This document shows positions 42,751-49,360 of a stretch of 64,000 nt of DNA, in pieces. A program made the position numbers and the translations under genes. The notes below the pieces were generated by a model. The model searched no databases. It had not been told where the DNA came from and saw nothing but the letters and a program-made list of their open reading frames with translations. Source of the DNA: Nesterenkonia xinjiangensis (GTDB taxonomy: Bacteria > Actinomycetota > Actinomycetes > Actinomycetales > Micrococcaceae); the NCBI RefSeq assembly GCF_013410745.1, contig NZ_JACCFY010000001.1, positions 1,798,001-1,862,000 on the forward strand. Direction: 5' to 3'. Each line of letters begins with the position of its first letter. The first letter of the stretch is position 1.

Positions 42751-43206
42751 TCAGGATGGTTCGTGTTCTGTGATCACGTCGGCAATGCCGCGAAGGTGGG
42801 CGATGGTTGCTCGGGCTTGCTGCAGCTCGTCCTGGGCGGCGCGTGCCTTGAGTCGGTAGCGGCGGGCCTCGCGTCGTAGCCCGTAGATGGTGGTCTGGGC
42901 CTTGTGGAGTCGGTGGGTGAGCTCGCGGCCGTAGTCCTTGGCGGCGGCGTTCTGCTCGGCGTCGAGCACGAGGCCGGACTCGCTGATGATGTAGGTCGAC
43001 TGCTCTCGTCCAAGCGAGTCGGTGACGTGAGTAGTACTCACCTCATCCTCGTCCAGCGAGTCGGTGACCGGAACAGTATTCCGCCCGTCTCGTCGTCGTC
43101 CGCCGTGCTGGGCGGCCTCCAAGTCGTCCCTGGGGGTCTCGGAGGGCAGGGGCTCCTCGGGGTCACCGCTGGCGCTGCTGGTGGTGTAGACGGTCGTGGC
43201 GGTCAT
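42751..43206 (-). CDS. Element protein with C-terminal coiled coil, 151 residues
   Basis: ATG 43206 has AGGAGG nine bases upstream and shares one base with the stop of the preceding gene (TGATG). The first ~90 residues are polar and Ser/Thr/Asp-rich; the last ~60 are helical and Arg/Ala/Glu-rich (LTHRLHKAQTTIYGLRREARRYRLKARAAQDELQQARATIAHLR). It could be a scaffold-like or DNA-associated protein for the capsid; that is speculation from its position and coil. Confidence 0.55.
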   Translation of the reverse strand: MTATTVYTTSSASGDPEEPLPSETPRDDLEAAQHGGRRRDGRNTVPVTDSLDEDEVSTTHVTDSLGREQSTYIISESGLVLDAEQNAAAKDYGRELTHRLHKAQTTIYGLRREARRYRLKARAAQDELQQARATIAHLRGIADVITEHEPS

Positions 43207-43481
43207 CAGGGGGCCTCCTGTGTGGCGTCGGTGCGGCTGCGCTGCTGAATCTCGCGGTACAGGCGATTGGCGGTCGCGCCGGGGTCGAGGTGCTGCCATA
43301 TGGCGATGAGGTTCGCGGTGCGCTGCTCATAGGCGAGGGCCATCGCGGCCTCGGCTTGCATCAGGGCGGGGAGCTCTACCGGGTCCAGGTCGAGGTCGAT
43401 CAGGCCGACGTTCTTGCGGAGGGCCTTCACGTTGTCGTCGAAGGGGTTGCCGGGTAGGTGCTCGGGGGTGCTCGGGTTCAC
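43206..43481 (-). CDS. Small element protein, 91 residues, unknown
   Basis: GTG 43481 with AGGAGG seven bases upstream is the likely start, because the frame upstream to 43640 is only the read-through of tandem repeats. Product: VNPSTPEHLPGNPFDDNVKAL followed by LIDLDLDPVELPALMQAEAAMALAYEQRTANLIAIWQHL. Helical; no family recognised. The stop is coupled to the following gene. Confidence 0.6.
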   Translation of the reverse strand: MNPSTPEHLPGNPFDDNVKALRKNVGLIDLDLDPVELPALMQAEAAMALAYEQRTANLIAIWQHLDPGATANRLYREIQQRSRTDATQEAP

Positions 43482-43521
43482 TCGGGGCCTCCTGTGATCG
43501 GTGCGGGGGTGCTGTGTGCTG

Positions 43522-43704
43522 GTGTTCCCTGTTCCCCGGACATAGGGGTGGGGAACGGGAACAGTGCCGTCATGCGACGCCCTGCGAGGTGTTCCCTGTT
43601 CCCCGGACATAGGGGTGGGGAACGGGAACAGTGCCGTCATGCGACGCCCTGCGAGGTGTTCCCTGTTCCCCGGACATAGGGGTGGGGAACGGGAACAGTG
43701 CCGT
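43522..43704. repeat. 67-bp tandem repeat, about 2.7 copies, with internal inverted repeats
   Basis: Copies start at 43522, 43589 and 43656 (the last incomplete). Each carries GTTCCCTGTTCCCC and GGGGAACGGGAAC as imperfect inverted arms. Related arms follow at 43705-43742 and appear again inside the 5' end of the ATPase gene (44678-44689, 44703-44716). Iterons of a replication origin, operators, or a packaging/recognition site are all possible. Confidence 0.85.
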
Positions 43705-44737
43705 GTTCCTGTTCCCCGGGAACGCTGGGGGAACGGGAACGGGCGTCTGCTCCGGTGTCGATCTGGGATCGGTAGACCCGGAGCACATCGGCGGCCCGGT
43801 CTGTGCGCCAGTGCATCCGCTCCTTCACATCGCGGACGCTCGACGGCGGCGGGTCCAGTCGCGCCAGGGCGTCCAGATCCTCGGCGGGGACTGCTGCGGG
43901 TTTACGCTCCCCGGCCTCGGCCGCGTAGACGATACATGTGCCGTCCTGGTGCATCACGAAGGTTCCTGCCAGCGGTTCACGCTCCCCGGTCGGCGAGTTG
44001 GCCCGCAGACCGCCGTGCCGGTCCTTATAGATCGACACGTACGCGGAGCCGCCAGAACCGGGAGTGAATGGCTCCTTGACGGTGACCTGCAGCATCACGC
44101 CTCCGGCGGCGCGGCGCTTGGCGGCGGTGCCGGTCGGTCCCTTGTCGCCTCCGTGCTTGGAGACGTGATCGACGGCGATCACACACGCCCCCGACATCGC
44201 TAGGGGTTTCAGTACGGCCGCGTTGGCGAGCGTGAAGTCATCCGGGCTGTTCGAGTTCAGGGCCATCGCTGGCAACAGCTCGCCGATGCTGTCGAGCACC
44301 ACCACATCCGCGCCCCACTGCGATAGGTCCATCACCACGGACTGCAGCTCGGCCCGGTCGTCAGGTTCGGCGTACCTGAATCGGTCCAGGCTGGTCAGCT
44401 CGTCGGGCTCGGCTCCGATAGCCAGCAGCTTGGAGACGATGCCTGCCATGGAGTTGTGGTCCAGGTCGATCACTGCGGCCCGTCCGCCGCCCCTGATCGT
44501 CCTCAGGGCCGCGTGCAGCGCGATGGTGGTCTTGCCGGACTCGGGCTCACCGAAGACGACGTTGACCTGCCCTCGGTAGAACAGTCCCGTGCCGTCGGTG
44601 CGAGGCAGAATCTCCGGGGCCGGAGGGTCGGGCATTCCTGCGGCCAGGAACGCCCCCACGTCGCCGTAGAGGCTCCTGTTCCCGTTCCCGCCCCCTGTGT
44701 CTGGGGAACGGGGAACGCTGGTGTTGTCCTCGCTCAT
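43637..44737 (-). CDS. RepA-like AAA ATPase / DnaB-related helicase domain protein
   Basis: 366 residues. Walker A GEPESGKTT (about residues 62-70), Walker B ADVVVLDSIGELLPAM, and a sensor-like CVIAVDHVSKHG with GTAAKRRAAGG identify the RepA/AAA_25 group used by plasmids and phage satellites for replication. The final ~35 residues are encoded by the 67-bp repeats (VPVPHPYVRGTGNTS), an unusual C-terminus likely acquired by repeat expansion. The start overlaps the preceding gene by four bases. Confidence 0.82.
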   Translation of the reverse strand: MSEDNTSVPRSPDTGGGNGNRSLYGDVGAFLAAGMPDPPAPEILPRTDGTGLFYRGQVNVVFGEPESGKTTIALHAALRTIRGGGRAAVIDLDHNSMAGIVSKLLAIGAEPDELTSLDRFRYAEPDDRAELQSVVMDLSQWGADVVVLDSIGELLPAMALNSNSPDDFTLANAAVLKPLAMSGACVIAVDHVSKHGGDKGPTGTAAKRRAAGGVMLQVTVKEPFTPGSGGSAYVSIYKDRHGGLRANSPTGEREPLAGTFVMHQDGTCIVYAAEAGERKPAAVPAEDLDALARLDPPPSSVRDVKERMHWRTDRAADVLRVYRSQIDTGADARSRSPSVPGEQEHGTVPVPHPYVRGTGNTSQGVA

Positions 44738-44988
44738 GCGGCCTCCTGTCGTCCGGCCTGCCGTGCCCTCAGGGCTCGGCGACGCTTGATCATCTCGTCA
44801 GCGGGGAAGGGGTTCAGGTGGGCCTGCTCGGCCTGGTACGCCAGTTGCTCGTCGGTGAGCTGTGCGCGGCCGAGGCGCACACCCTCGGCGACTCCGAAGT
44901 GATAGCCGGTCTGATAGATCGAGACCTCGCGCTCACTGCTCGGGGCCGGGAGCATGTAGGCGTCGGGGCTGGTGTCCTCGGGCCGCAT
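44734..44988 (-). CDS. Small element protein, 84 residues, unknown
   Basis: ATG 44988 shares one base with the stop of the upstream gene, and the end overlaps the ATPase start (ATGA). Product has EREVSIYQTGYHFGVAEGVRLGRAQLTDEQLAYQAEQAHLNPF visible mid-sequence in a helical pattern, with a basic C-terminus (KRRRALRARQAGRQ). No family recognised. Tight coupling suggests a replication-related role. Confidence 0.6.
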   Translation of the reverse strand: MRPEDTSPDAYMLPAPSSEREVSIYQTGYHFGVAEGVRLGRAQLTDEQLAYQAEQAHLNPFPADEMIKRRRALRARQAGRQEAA

Positions 44989-45206
44989 CAGGTGTCCTCA
45001 CCGGCCAGGGGCCGCAACTCGCACAGAGTGATCGTCGCCTCGCAGCCTCTGGCCTGTGCGCGCTCCACGGCGCGCTGTGCGGCCTTCAAGCTGAGGTGAA
45101 TCTGCCGCCGGTACCTGGTGGTGTCGTCGTGACTGCGCACCGTGGAGACCACGGCGAAGCCGTCGACCTTCTCGCGGGCTACCAGGTCAATGTGTGCTTC
45201 GCTCAT
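44988..45206 (-). CDS. Small element protein, 72 residues, unknown
   Basis: ATG 45206 overlaps the upstream stop by four bases. Sequence HIDLVAREKVDGFAVVSTVRSH, then RQIHLSLKAAQRAVERAQARGCEATITLCEL: a compact alpha/beta pattern as in small phage proteins of unknown role. Called on its coupling to both neighbours. Confidence 0.55.
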   Translation of the reverse strand: MSEAHIDLVAREKVDGFAVVSTVRSHDDTTRYRRQIHLSLKAAQRAVERAQARGCEATITLCELRPLAGEDT

Positions 45207-45976
45207 GCCGCTGCCCCCTCGGCGTTGGCGATGACCTCGGCGAGCTCGGCCGTCTCGACGCCGAGCACCTGCGCGGCCTTGAACACGTCGTCGACGGTCA
45301 GCAGCCGGTCACCCTCGGGCCGGTCATCCCACGGGCAGGAGGGCCGGGGCGCGATGATCGCTTCGAGCAGGAATGTCGGGGTGACCTCCAGGGCCTCGGC
45401 GAGCTCGACGACCTGCACGGTGCCCAGGTCGTCGTAGTGGGCGGCCAGCAGACCGCCGAGGGTCCACAGGGTCGAGCCGCCCTCGGCCAGCAGTCGGGCG
45501 TGGTCGGCTTCGATGGCCGCGTCATCGTCGGCGGCGAATCTGTCGACGGCGATGAACAGCACGTCGGCGAGGTCTTGGGCCTGCTCATGGCGCAGTTGCA
45601 TCGTCACCGCGTCACCGGCGCTGGTGATTACGTCGAGCTGCACGACTCCGGGCTGTTCCGGCGAGAGGCTGCGGAGGATGAATCGGGCTTGACTGCCGGG
45701 CAGTTCGTGTGTGGTGGTGTGCTGGTCGGGGTGCTCGGTGGTGGCGATAGACTGGGACATGACAGATGCCTCCTGGTAGGTGTCTGATTCGGGGAACGGG
45801 CCGGTGACTTCTTGGCGGGAGTCCGGCCCGTTCTTTTCGTTCATGCGGGCTGTCAGCGCGTCGTGTGCGTCCTGGCCCTGCTCGCAGCGCACCGTCTCGC
45901 AGTAGAAGGGGCCGCGCTCGGAGGGGTACGCATAGAGCGCGTATCCGCAGCTCTCGCAGTGCTCGACGCGCCTCAT
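45203..45976 (-). CDS. Element protein with N-terminal zinc-ribbon-like Cys cluster, 257 residues
   Basis: From ATG 45976 (overlapping the alpA-like stop by four bases) the first 31 residues hold CESCG...C-x4-C, a CX2C-X15-CX4C zinc-binding pattern. The rest has a beta-rich part (GVVQLDVITSAGDAVTMQL) and a C-terminal helix-turn-helix-like stretch (TVQVVELAEALEVTPTFLLEAI, LTVDDVFKAAQVLGVETAELAEVI). An internal ATG at 45760 with AGGAGG upstream could begin a separate 185-residue protein, so this may be one gene or two overlapping products. Confidence 0.6.
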   Translation of the reverse strand: MRRVEHCESCGYALYAYPSERGPFYCETVRCEQGQDAHDALTARMNEKNGPDSRQEVTGPFPESDTYQEASVMSQSIATTEHPDQHTTTHELPGSQARFILRSLSPEQPGVVQLDVITSAGDAVTMQLRHEQAQDLADVLFIAVDRFAADDDAAIEADHARLLAEGGSTLWTLGGLLAAHYDDLGTVQVVELAEALEVTPTFLLEAIIAPRPSCPWDDRPEGDRLLTVDDVFKAAQVLGVETAELAEVIANAEGAAA

Positions 45977-46227
45977 GCCGCGCCCTCCGTCTCGACGCCG
46001 CCGACGCCCTGAGCGCGCTGGGCCTCCACATAGGCGATGACGTCGCGGGGGTCGTACTTCACTGCGCGCCCGATCTTGAAGCTGCGCGGACCTTCCCCGA
46101 CGCTGCGCATATACCGGAGCGTTCCCAGAGGGATGCCGGTGTATCGAGACGTCTGCTCATACCCCCAGAGCGGTGGCGGGGCGTGGTCTTCCGGGTTGGC
46201 GATGGTGTCCTGCGCGGTAGCGTTCAT
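45973..46227 (-). CDS. AlpA/excisionase-type helix-turn-helix protein
   Basis: 84 residues, MerR-like HTH_17 fold: LWGYEQTSRYTGIPLGTLRYMRSVGEGPRSFKIGRAVKYDPRDVIAYVEAQR. Proteins of this type act as excisionases (recombination directionality factors) or early activators of integrative elements. ATG 46227 follows ATAGGAGG. First gene of the element's long minus-strand operon, divergent from the CI-like repressor. Confidence 0.85.
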   Translation of the reverse strand: MNATAQDTIANPEDHAPPPLWGYEQTSRYTGIPLGTLRYMRSVGEGPRSFKIGRAVKYDPRDVIAYVEAQRAQGVGGVETEGAA

Positions 46228-46247
46228 GACGCCTCCTATCCGTTATG

Positions 46248-46261
46248 TTGTTAGCCAACAA
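46248..46261. promoter_or_regulatory. Dyad operator between repressor and excisionase genes
   Basis: TTGTTAGCCAACAA has 6-base complementary arms apart from the central pairs. It sits in the 91-base divergent gap, 20 bases before the alpA-like start, where the element's repressor would be expected to bind. A minus-strand promoter (TTGTGT ... TAACAA) overlaps it. Confidence 0.5.
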
Positions 46262-46318
46262 TGAAGACGATACACAACGCGTCGGGGTCACGCAACACTG
46301 TTTTGGTACCCTTCCTGT

Positions 46319-46981
46319 ATGACCAACACAGAGGGCTCTCACGGCAACCTCGGGCCGGATGACTACTTCCGCCTGAACATGAAGTCGGAGCGGGAGCGTA
46401 AGGGCTGGAGTCAGGCGCAGTTCGCAAAGGAACTGGAAGCGTCCGGAGGGCCGACGCTCCATCAGCAGACGGTCCAGAAGATTGAATCTGGGACGCGTTC
46501 CGTAAAGCTGACCGAGGCTAGCGCGATAGCTAAATGCCTAGGTGTGAACGTCGACGACATGCTGGCGGACGTCACGGATAACGCCCTCATGGACGCCGAA
46601 GACGAGCTCGAAGAGCGCCGGAATGCCGTATATAGCGCGGTCCGACGCTACTGGGAGGCAGGGTTGGCTCATGCCATCATCCTCGACGCTTATAAGGCGG
46701 CAGGACTTGATCCCATCCACATCCACATCGGGGAGGTGCTGCCCGAGAATCTTGAGGAGGTGGCAGTACGCCAGTGGGAGTACTGGGGCAGTCTCCATGA
46801 GGTGACGAAGCAGTTGCATCGACTCAGAGCCAGGGCGGACCCCGAGATCGCCCCGTTCATTCCAGGTGCAGCGCCGCTGCAGGAGCCTGCGGGTGAGTAC
46901 GTCGGTTACTTCTTCAAGACACATCCTCGGCTAACAGGCTCCAACGGGATGGTGCCGGTAGACGGCGAGTCTGGCGAATAA
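46319..46981 (+). CDS. CI/Xre-type helix-turn-helix repressor of the element
   Basis: 220 residues. N-terminal HTH_3: NMKSERERKGWSQAQFAKEL, LHQQTVQKIESGTRSVKLTEASAIAKCLGVNVDDML. The C-terminal half (NAVYSAVRRYWEAGLAHAIIL...) is helical and unassigned; no LexA-like Ser/Lys protease site is evident, so induction may not use RecA autocleavage. The stop overlaps the integrase start (TAATG), tying lysogeny control to integration. Confidence 0.85.
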   Translation: MTNTEGSHGNLGPDDYFRLNMKSERERKGWSQAQFAKELEASGGPTLHQQTVQKIESGTRSVKLTEASAIAKCLGVNVDDMLADVTDNALMDAEDELEERRNAVYSAVRRYWEAGLAHAIILDAYKAAGLDPIHIHIGEVLPENLEEVAVRQWEYWGSLHEVTKQLHRLRARADPEIAPFIPGAAPLQEPAGEYVGYFFKTHPRLTGSNGMVPVDGESGE

Positions 46982-48165
46982 TGCCGCAGCGTCGTAACCG
47001 CCGGGCCGGGGTCGAAGACCTCTGGCGGCTGTCTGACGGGTCACCGTCGAAGCGTGACGGCCAGGGGCTCCGGTGGCGCGCCCGATGGGTAGACCCCTCC
47101 GGGCGGGAGCGGACCAAGGCGTTCGGGCGGAAGGTGGACGCTCAACGCCACGTGGACAGTGTGACGACGGCGCTCACCACCTCTACCTACGTAGACCCGT
47201 CGGCGGGCCGGTCCACAGTCGGCGCGGCCGTCCGGCGCTACCTCGACGGCTTCACCGGCAAGCCGAAGACGGTCAGTAGCTATGAGTCCGTGGCCCGGTC
47301 CCGCATCATGCCCCGATGGGCCGATGTCCCCCTGGATGCGGTGATCCCCTCCGATATCTCCGCGTGGCTCGCAGACATGCAGCGCGGCCCCGAAGCCGTC
47401 TCAGCGGCCCGCGCCCGTCACGCTGGCCTCCTGCTCCGTCAGGCGCTCGATAGGGCGGTGGATGACCGGCTGATCCCTCTGAACCCTGCCGCCCGGGTGA
47501 AGCTGCCCAGGGCAGGGAAGAAACGCACCGGCCCCCGGCTCGGCGTTGACGAGCTTCACAAGGTTGCCGACCAGATGCCCACGGCCACGGATCGAGCTCT
47601 GTTCCTCACTCTGGCGACGGCTGGCCTCCGGTGGGGTGAAGCTGTGGCGCTGCGGGTCGGAGCTGTTGAGTTCGACCGTCAGCGGATCACGGTCAGCCGG
47701 ACCTACGTGGATATCGGCGGGCGCATCACGGAGGACGTGCCGAAGTCGCACGCAGCCCGATGGGTGCCTCTGGCCCCGGCGCTGGCCGACGAGCTGCGGC
47801 CCCTCCTCGACGGCAAGCCGGACGATGCTGACGTGTTCACTGCCCCCGGTGGTGGGGTGCTGCGCTCCGGCAACTGGACCACCAGGGCACTCCGTCCAGC
47901 TCTCCGCGCCGCCGGGTGCGACGACGCCATGAGGGTCCATGATCTGCGGGGAACGTTCGCGTCCATCGCCGTCCAGGCCGGAGCCAACATCAAAGCCTTG
48001 CAGCGGGCTCTCGGCCACGAGTCAGCGACGCTGACTCTCGACACGTACGCGGACCTCTACGAGGACGACCTCACCGGGCTGGGGGAGAGGATCAACTCTG
48101 CTGCGTACTCACTGCGTACTGGCGGTCAGGAGAAAGACGAGAACCCCCGGCCAGAATCGCTCTGA
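46981..48165 (+). CDS. int: Tyrosine recombinase (integrase) of the element
   Basis: 394 residues. N-terminal arm-binding domain, core-binding SAM-like domain (around 75-160: AAVRRYLDGF), and the catalytic domain with Arg217 (AGLRWGE), Lys255 (DVPKSHAARWVPL), His320-x-x-Arg323 (HDLRGTF), His346 (LGHESATLTLDTY) and Tyr356. It should integrate at tRNA-Lys. ATG 46981 shares one base with the repressor stop. Its last codons (ENPRPESL) lie inside the 89-bp attachment repeat and the tRNA terminator. Confidence 0.95.
   Translation: MPQRRNRRAGVEDLWRLSDGSPSKRDGQGLRWRARWVDPSGRERTKAFGRKVDAQRHVDSVTTALTTSTYVDPSAGRSTVGAAVRRYLDGFTGKPKTVSSYESVARSRIMPRWADVPLDAVIPSDISAWLADMQRGPEAVSAARARHAGLLLRQALDRAVDDRLIPLNPAARVKLPRAGKKRTGPRLGVDELHKVADQMPTATDRALFLTLATAGLRWGEAVALRVGAVEFDRQRITVSRTYVDIGGRITEDVPKSHAARWVPLAPALADELRPLLDGKPDDADVFTAPGGGVLRSGNWTTRALRPALRAAGCDDAMRVHDLRGTFASIAVQAGANIKALQRALGHESATLTLDTYADLYEDDLTGLGERINSAAYSLRTGGQEKDENPRPESL
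48101..48120. promoter_or_regulatory. Candidate integrase arm-binding sites, right end
   Basis: CTGCGTACT occurs at 48101-48109 and 48112-48120, the same 11-base-period doublet as at 39526-39545, here within the 3' end of int and about 40 bases from the identical att core. Confidence 0.6.
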
Positions 48166-48230
48166 CCAGGGGTTTCAATGGTGGGCCCTGCGGGGCTCGA
48201 ACCCGCGACCAGCGGATTAAAAGTCCGATG
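48142..48230. repeat. Right attachment site (tRNA side)
   Basis: Matches 39339-39427 with one mismatch (48160). It covers the int stop codon, the tRNA-Lys terminator hairpin (AACCCCCGG ... CAGGGGTTT) and the 3' 52 bases of the tRNA. Crossover must lie within the 70 identical bases 48161-48230. Confidence 0.9.
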
Positions 48231-48254
48231 CTCTACCAACTGAGCTAAAGGCCC
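48179..48254 (-). tRNA. tRNA-Lys (anticodon TTT)
   Basis: 76 bases with encoded CCA. Acceptor strands GGGCCTT and AGGGCCC pair (one G-U), D arm AGCTCAGTTGGTAGAGC, anticodon loop CTTTTAA (TTT), T loop GTTCGAGCC. It is followed by a Rho-independent-type hairpin at 48177-48142. It is the complete tRNA, restored by the element's attachment sequence. Confidence 0.95.
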
Positions 48255-48488
48255 GCGATGCGACTCTCGGGGCGCCCGTCAGGCGTCCCGAGGCGCCTTC
48301 TATGGTAGACCATCACGCTGCCTCGGCGGTCGACGTCGTGACCTCGCCACCGAACGGCCCGGCATCCGTCGGATGATCTCCGGGACCCGCCGGGCTCCCG
48401 GGAATCACCCCTCCGTGCTGCGTGTTGGTGCCACCCTGGTGACCAGCGACGTTTAGCGGCATAATTGCCCCCACCGGAAGGAGACGTG

Positions 48489-49118
48489 ATGAGCAGCACA
48501 GCACGCCATCGCCGACCGAAGATGACCGATCCTGCAGTGTTCGACGAGCGGGAGGGCGGAGCCGACCCGGCGACGATCTCCCAGGCCGCGCAGGACACCG
48601 CCCACGCCCTGGTCTACCACGGCCGCGACTCCGACGATCCGGAGGTCACCGAACGTTTCATCAGGCTCGCCGAGACCGAAGGCATCGAAGCCATCGCCGA
48701 GCTCTGGGCCGACTCGCCGGCCCACTCCCTGGCCGGCAGCCTCTGGCGGATCTACGCCATCCGGGCCGCCGTGCAGGAGAATCCTCGTCGCCTCTCCGAG
48801 TACTACAGCGCGGGCCGTGGTGACACGACCACTGCTGCGATCGCTGGTGTTCCCGAACCGCCTACCTCGGACGAGATGACCAAGCTGGCGGACATGGTCC
48901 TGGCAGGCATGTACACCGGTGACATCGACGTCGCCTTCGACCGCGCCGCAGCCTTCTGCCGGGTGATCTCCCGGGGTGAGGCGCACTGGGCGGACAGCCA
49001 TGAGGGCACATCGGACGACGTCGCCCGCCGCATGACCACCCGTGCTGACCAGCTGGTGCGCACCGCGGAGGAGCTCGAGGCCTCGGCACGGGCCTTCCGG
49101 GCAGGGGTCCTGGACTGA
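48489..49118 (+). CDS. Conserved-looking hypothetical cytoplasmic protein, 209 residues
   Basis: ATG 48489 follows GGAAGGAG, a good ribosome site. The protein is soluble and helix-rich: ADPATISQAAQDTAHALVYHGRDSDDPEVTERFIRLAETEGIEAIAELWADSPAHSLAGSLWRIYAIRAAV, then an Ala-rich C-terminus (ADQLVRTAEELEASARAF). It resembles Micrococcaceae hypotheticals of similar length, but no domain is recognised. The 234 bases between it and the tRNA hold no other gene. Confidence 0.7.
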   Translation: MSSTARHRRPKMTDPAVFDEREGGADPATISQAAQDTAHALVYHGRDSDDPEVTERFIRLAETEGIEAIAELWADSPAHSLAGSLWRIYAIRAAVQENPRRLSEYYSAGRGDTTTAAIAGVPEPPTSDEMTKLADMVLAGMYTGDIDVAFDRAAAFCRVISRGEAHWADSHEGTSDDVARRMTTRADQLVRTAEELEASARAFRAGVLD

Positions 49119-49210
49119 GCCCGGGGCCTCCCCCCAAGTCACGACTTCACAACGTTGCCTCGCGATCCCTGTCATCATGCGGATCGAGTAGGAAGATGAG
49201 GGTAAGGTTG

Positions 49211-49230
49211 CGCCCGAGGAAGCTCGGGCG
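49211..49230 (+). other. Perfect 8-bp stem with GAAG loop in probable 5' leader
   Basis: CGCCCGAG/CTCGGGCG around GAAG, followed by repeated TGTACGGC. It lies 130-150 bases upstream of the next gene, in a 242-base gap with no gene. It could be the start of a structured leader or a terminator for the preceding gene. Confidence 0.4.
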
Positions 49231-49360
49231 TGTACGGCCCGAGTTCGTTCGCGCCTGTACGGCGGGAGGGGCCGCATGGTTCGGACCCGCGCGCGTGGAC
49301 GTCCACCGCACTTTGATCATGACGAGGGTCAGCAGCAGCTGACTGACAGAGGGGCGACTC

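Larger units (their letters stand above)
39428..48160. mobile_element. 8.7-kb tRNA-Lys integrative element / putative capsid-bearing phage satellite
   Basis: Bounded by the 89-bp direct repeats. Contents from the integrase end: tyrosine integrase and CI-like repressor (plus strand), then a minus-strand operon of AlpA-like excisionase, four small proteins including a Zn-ribbon-like one, a RepA-like ATPase, three small proteins and an HK97-type major capsid protein, and finally a plus-strand cargo pair of lower G+C. There is no terminase, portal, maturation protease, connector or tail gene, and no transfer gene. The plan resembles small prophage-like elements such as mycobacterial phiRv1/phiRv2, further reduced. 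Confidence 0.85.

Noticed and set aside
43522-43704. Possible CRISPR array
   Set aside because: The units are contiguous 67-bp tandem copies with no variable spacers and no cas genes nearby.
48301-48480. Possible gene between tRNA-Lys and the 209-residue protein
   Set aside because: Short frames only, without ribosome sites or protein-like composition.
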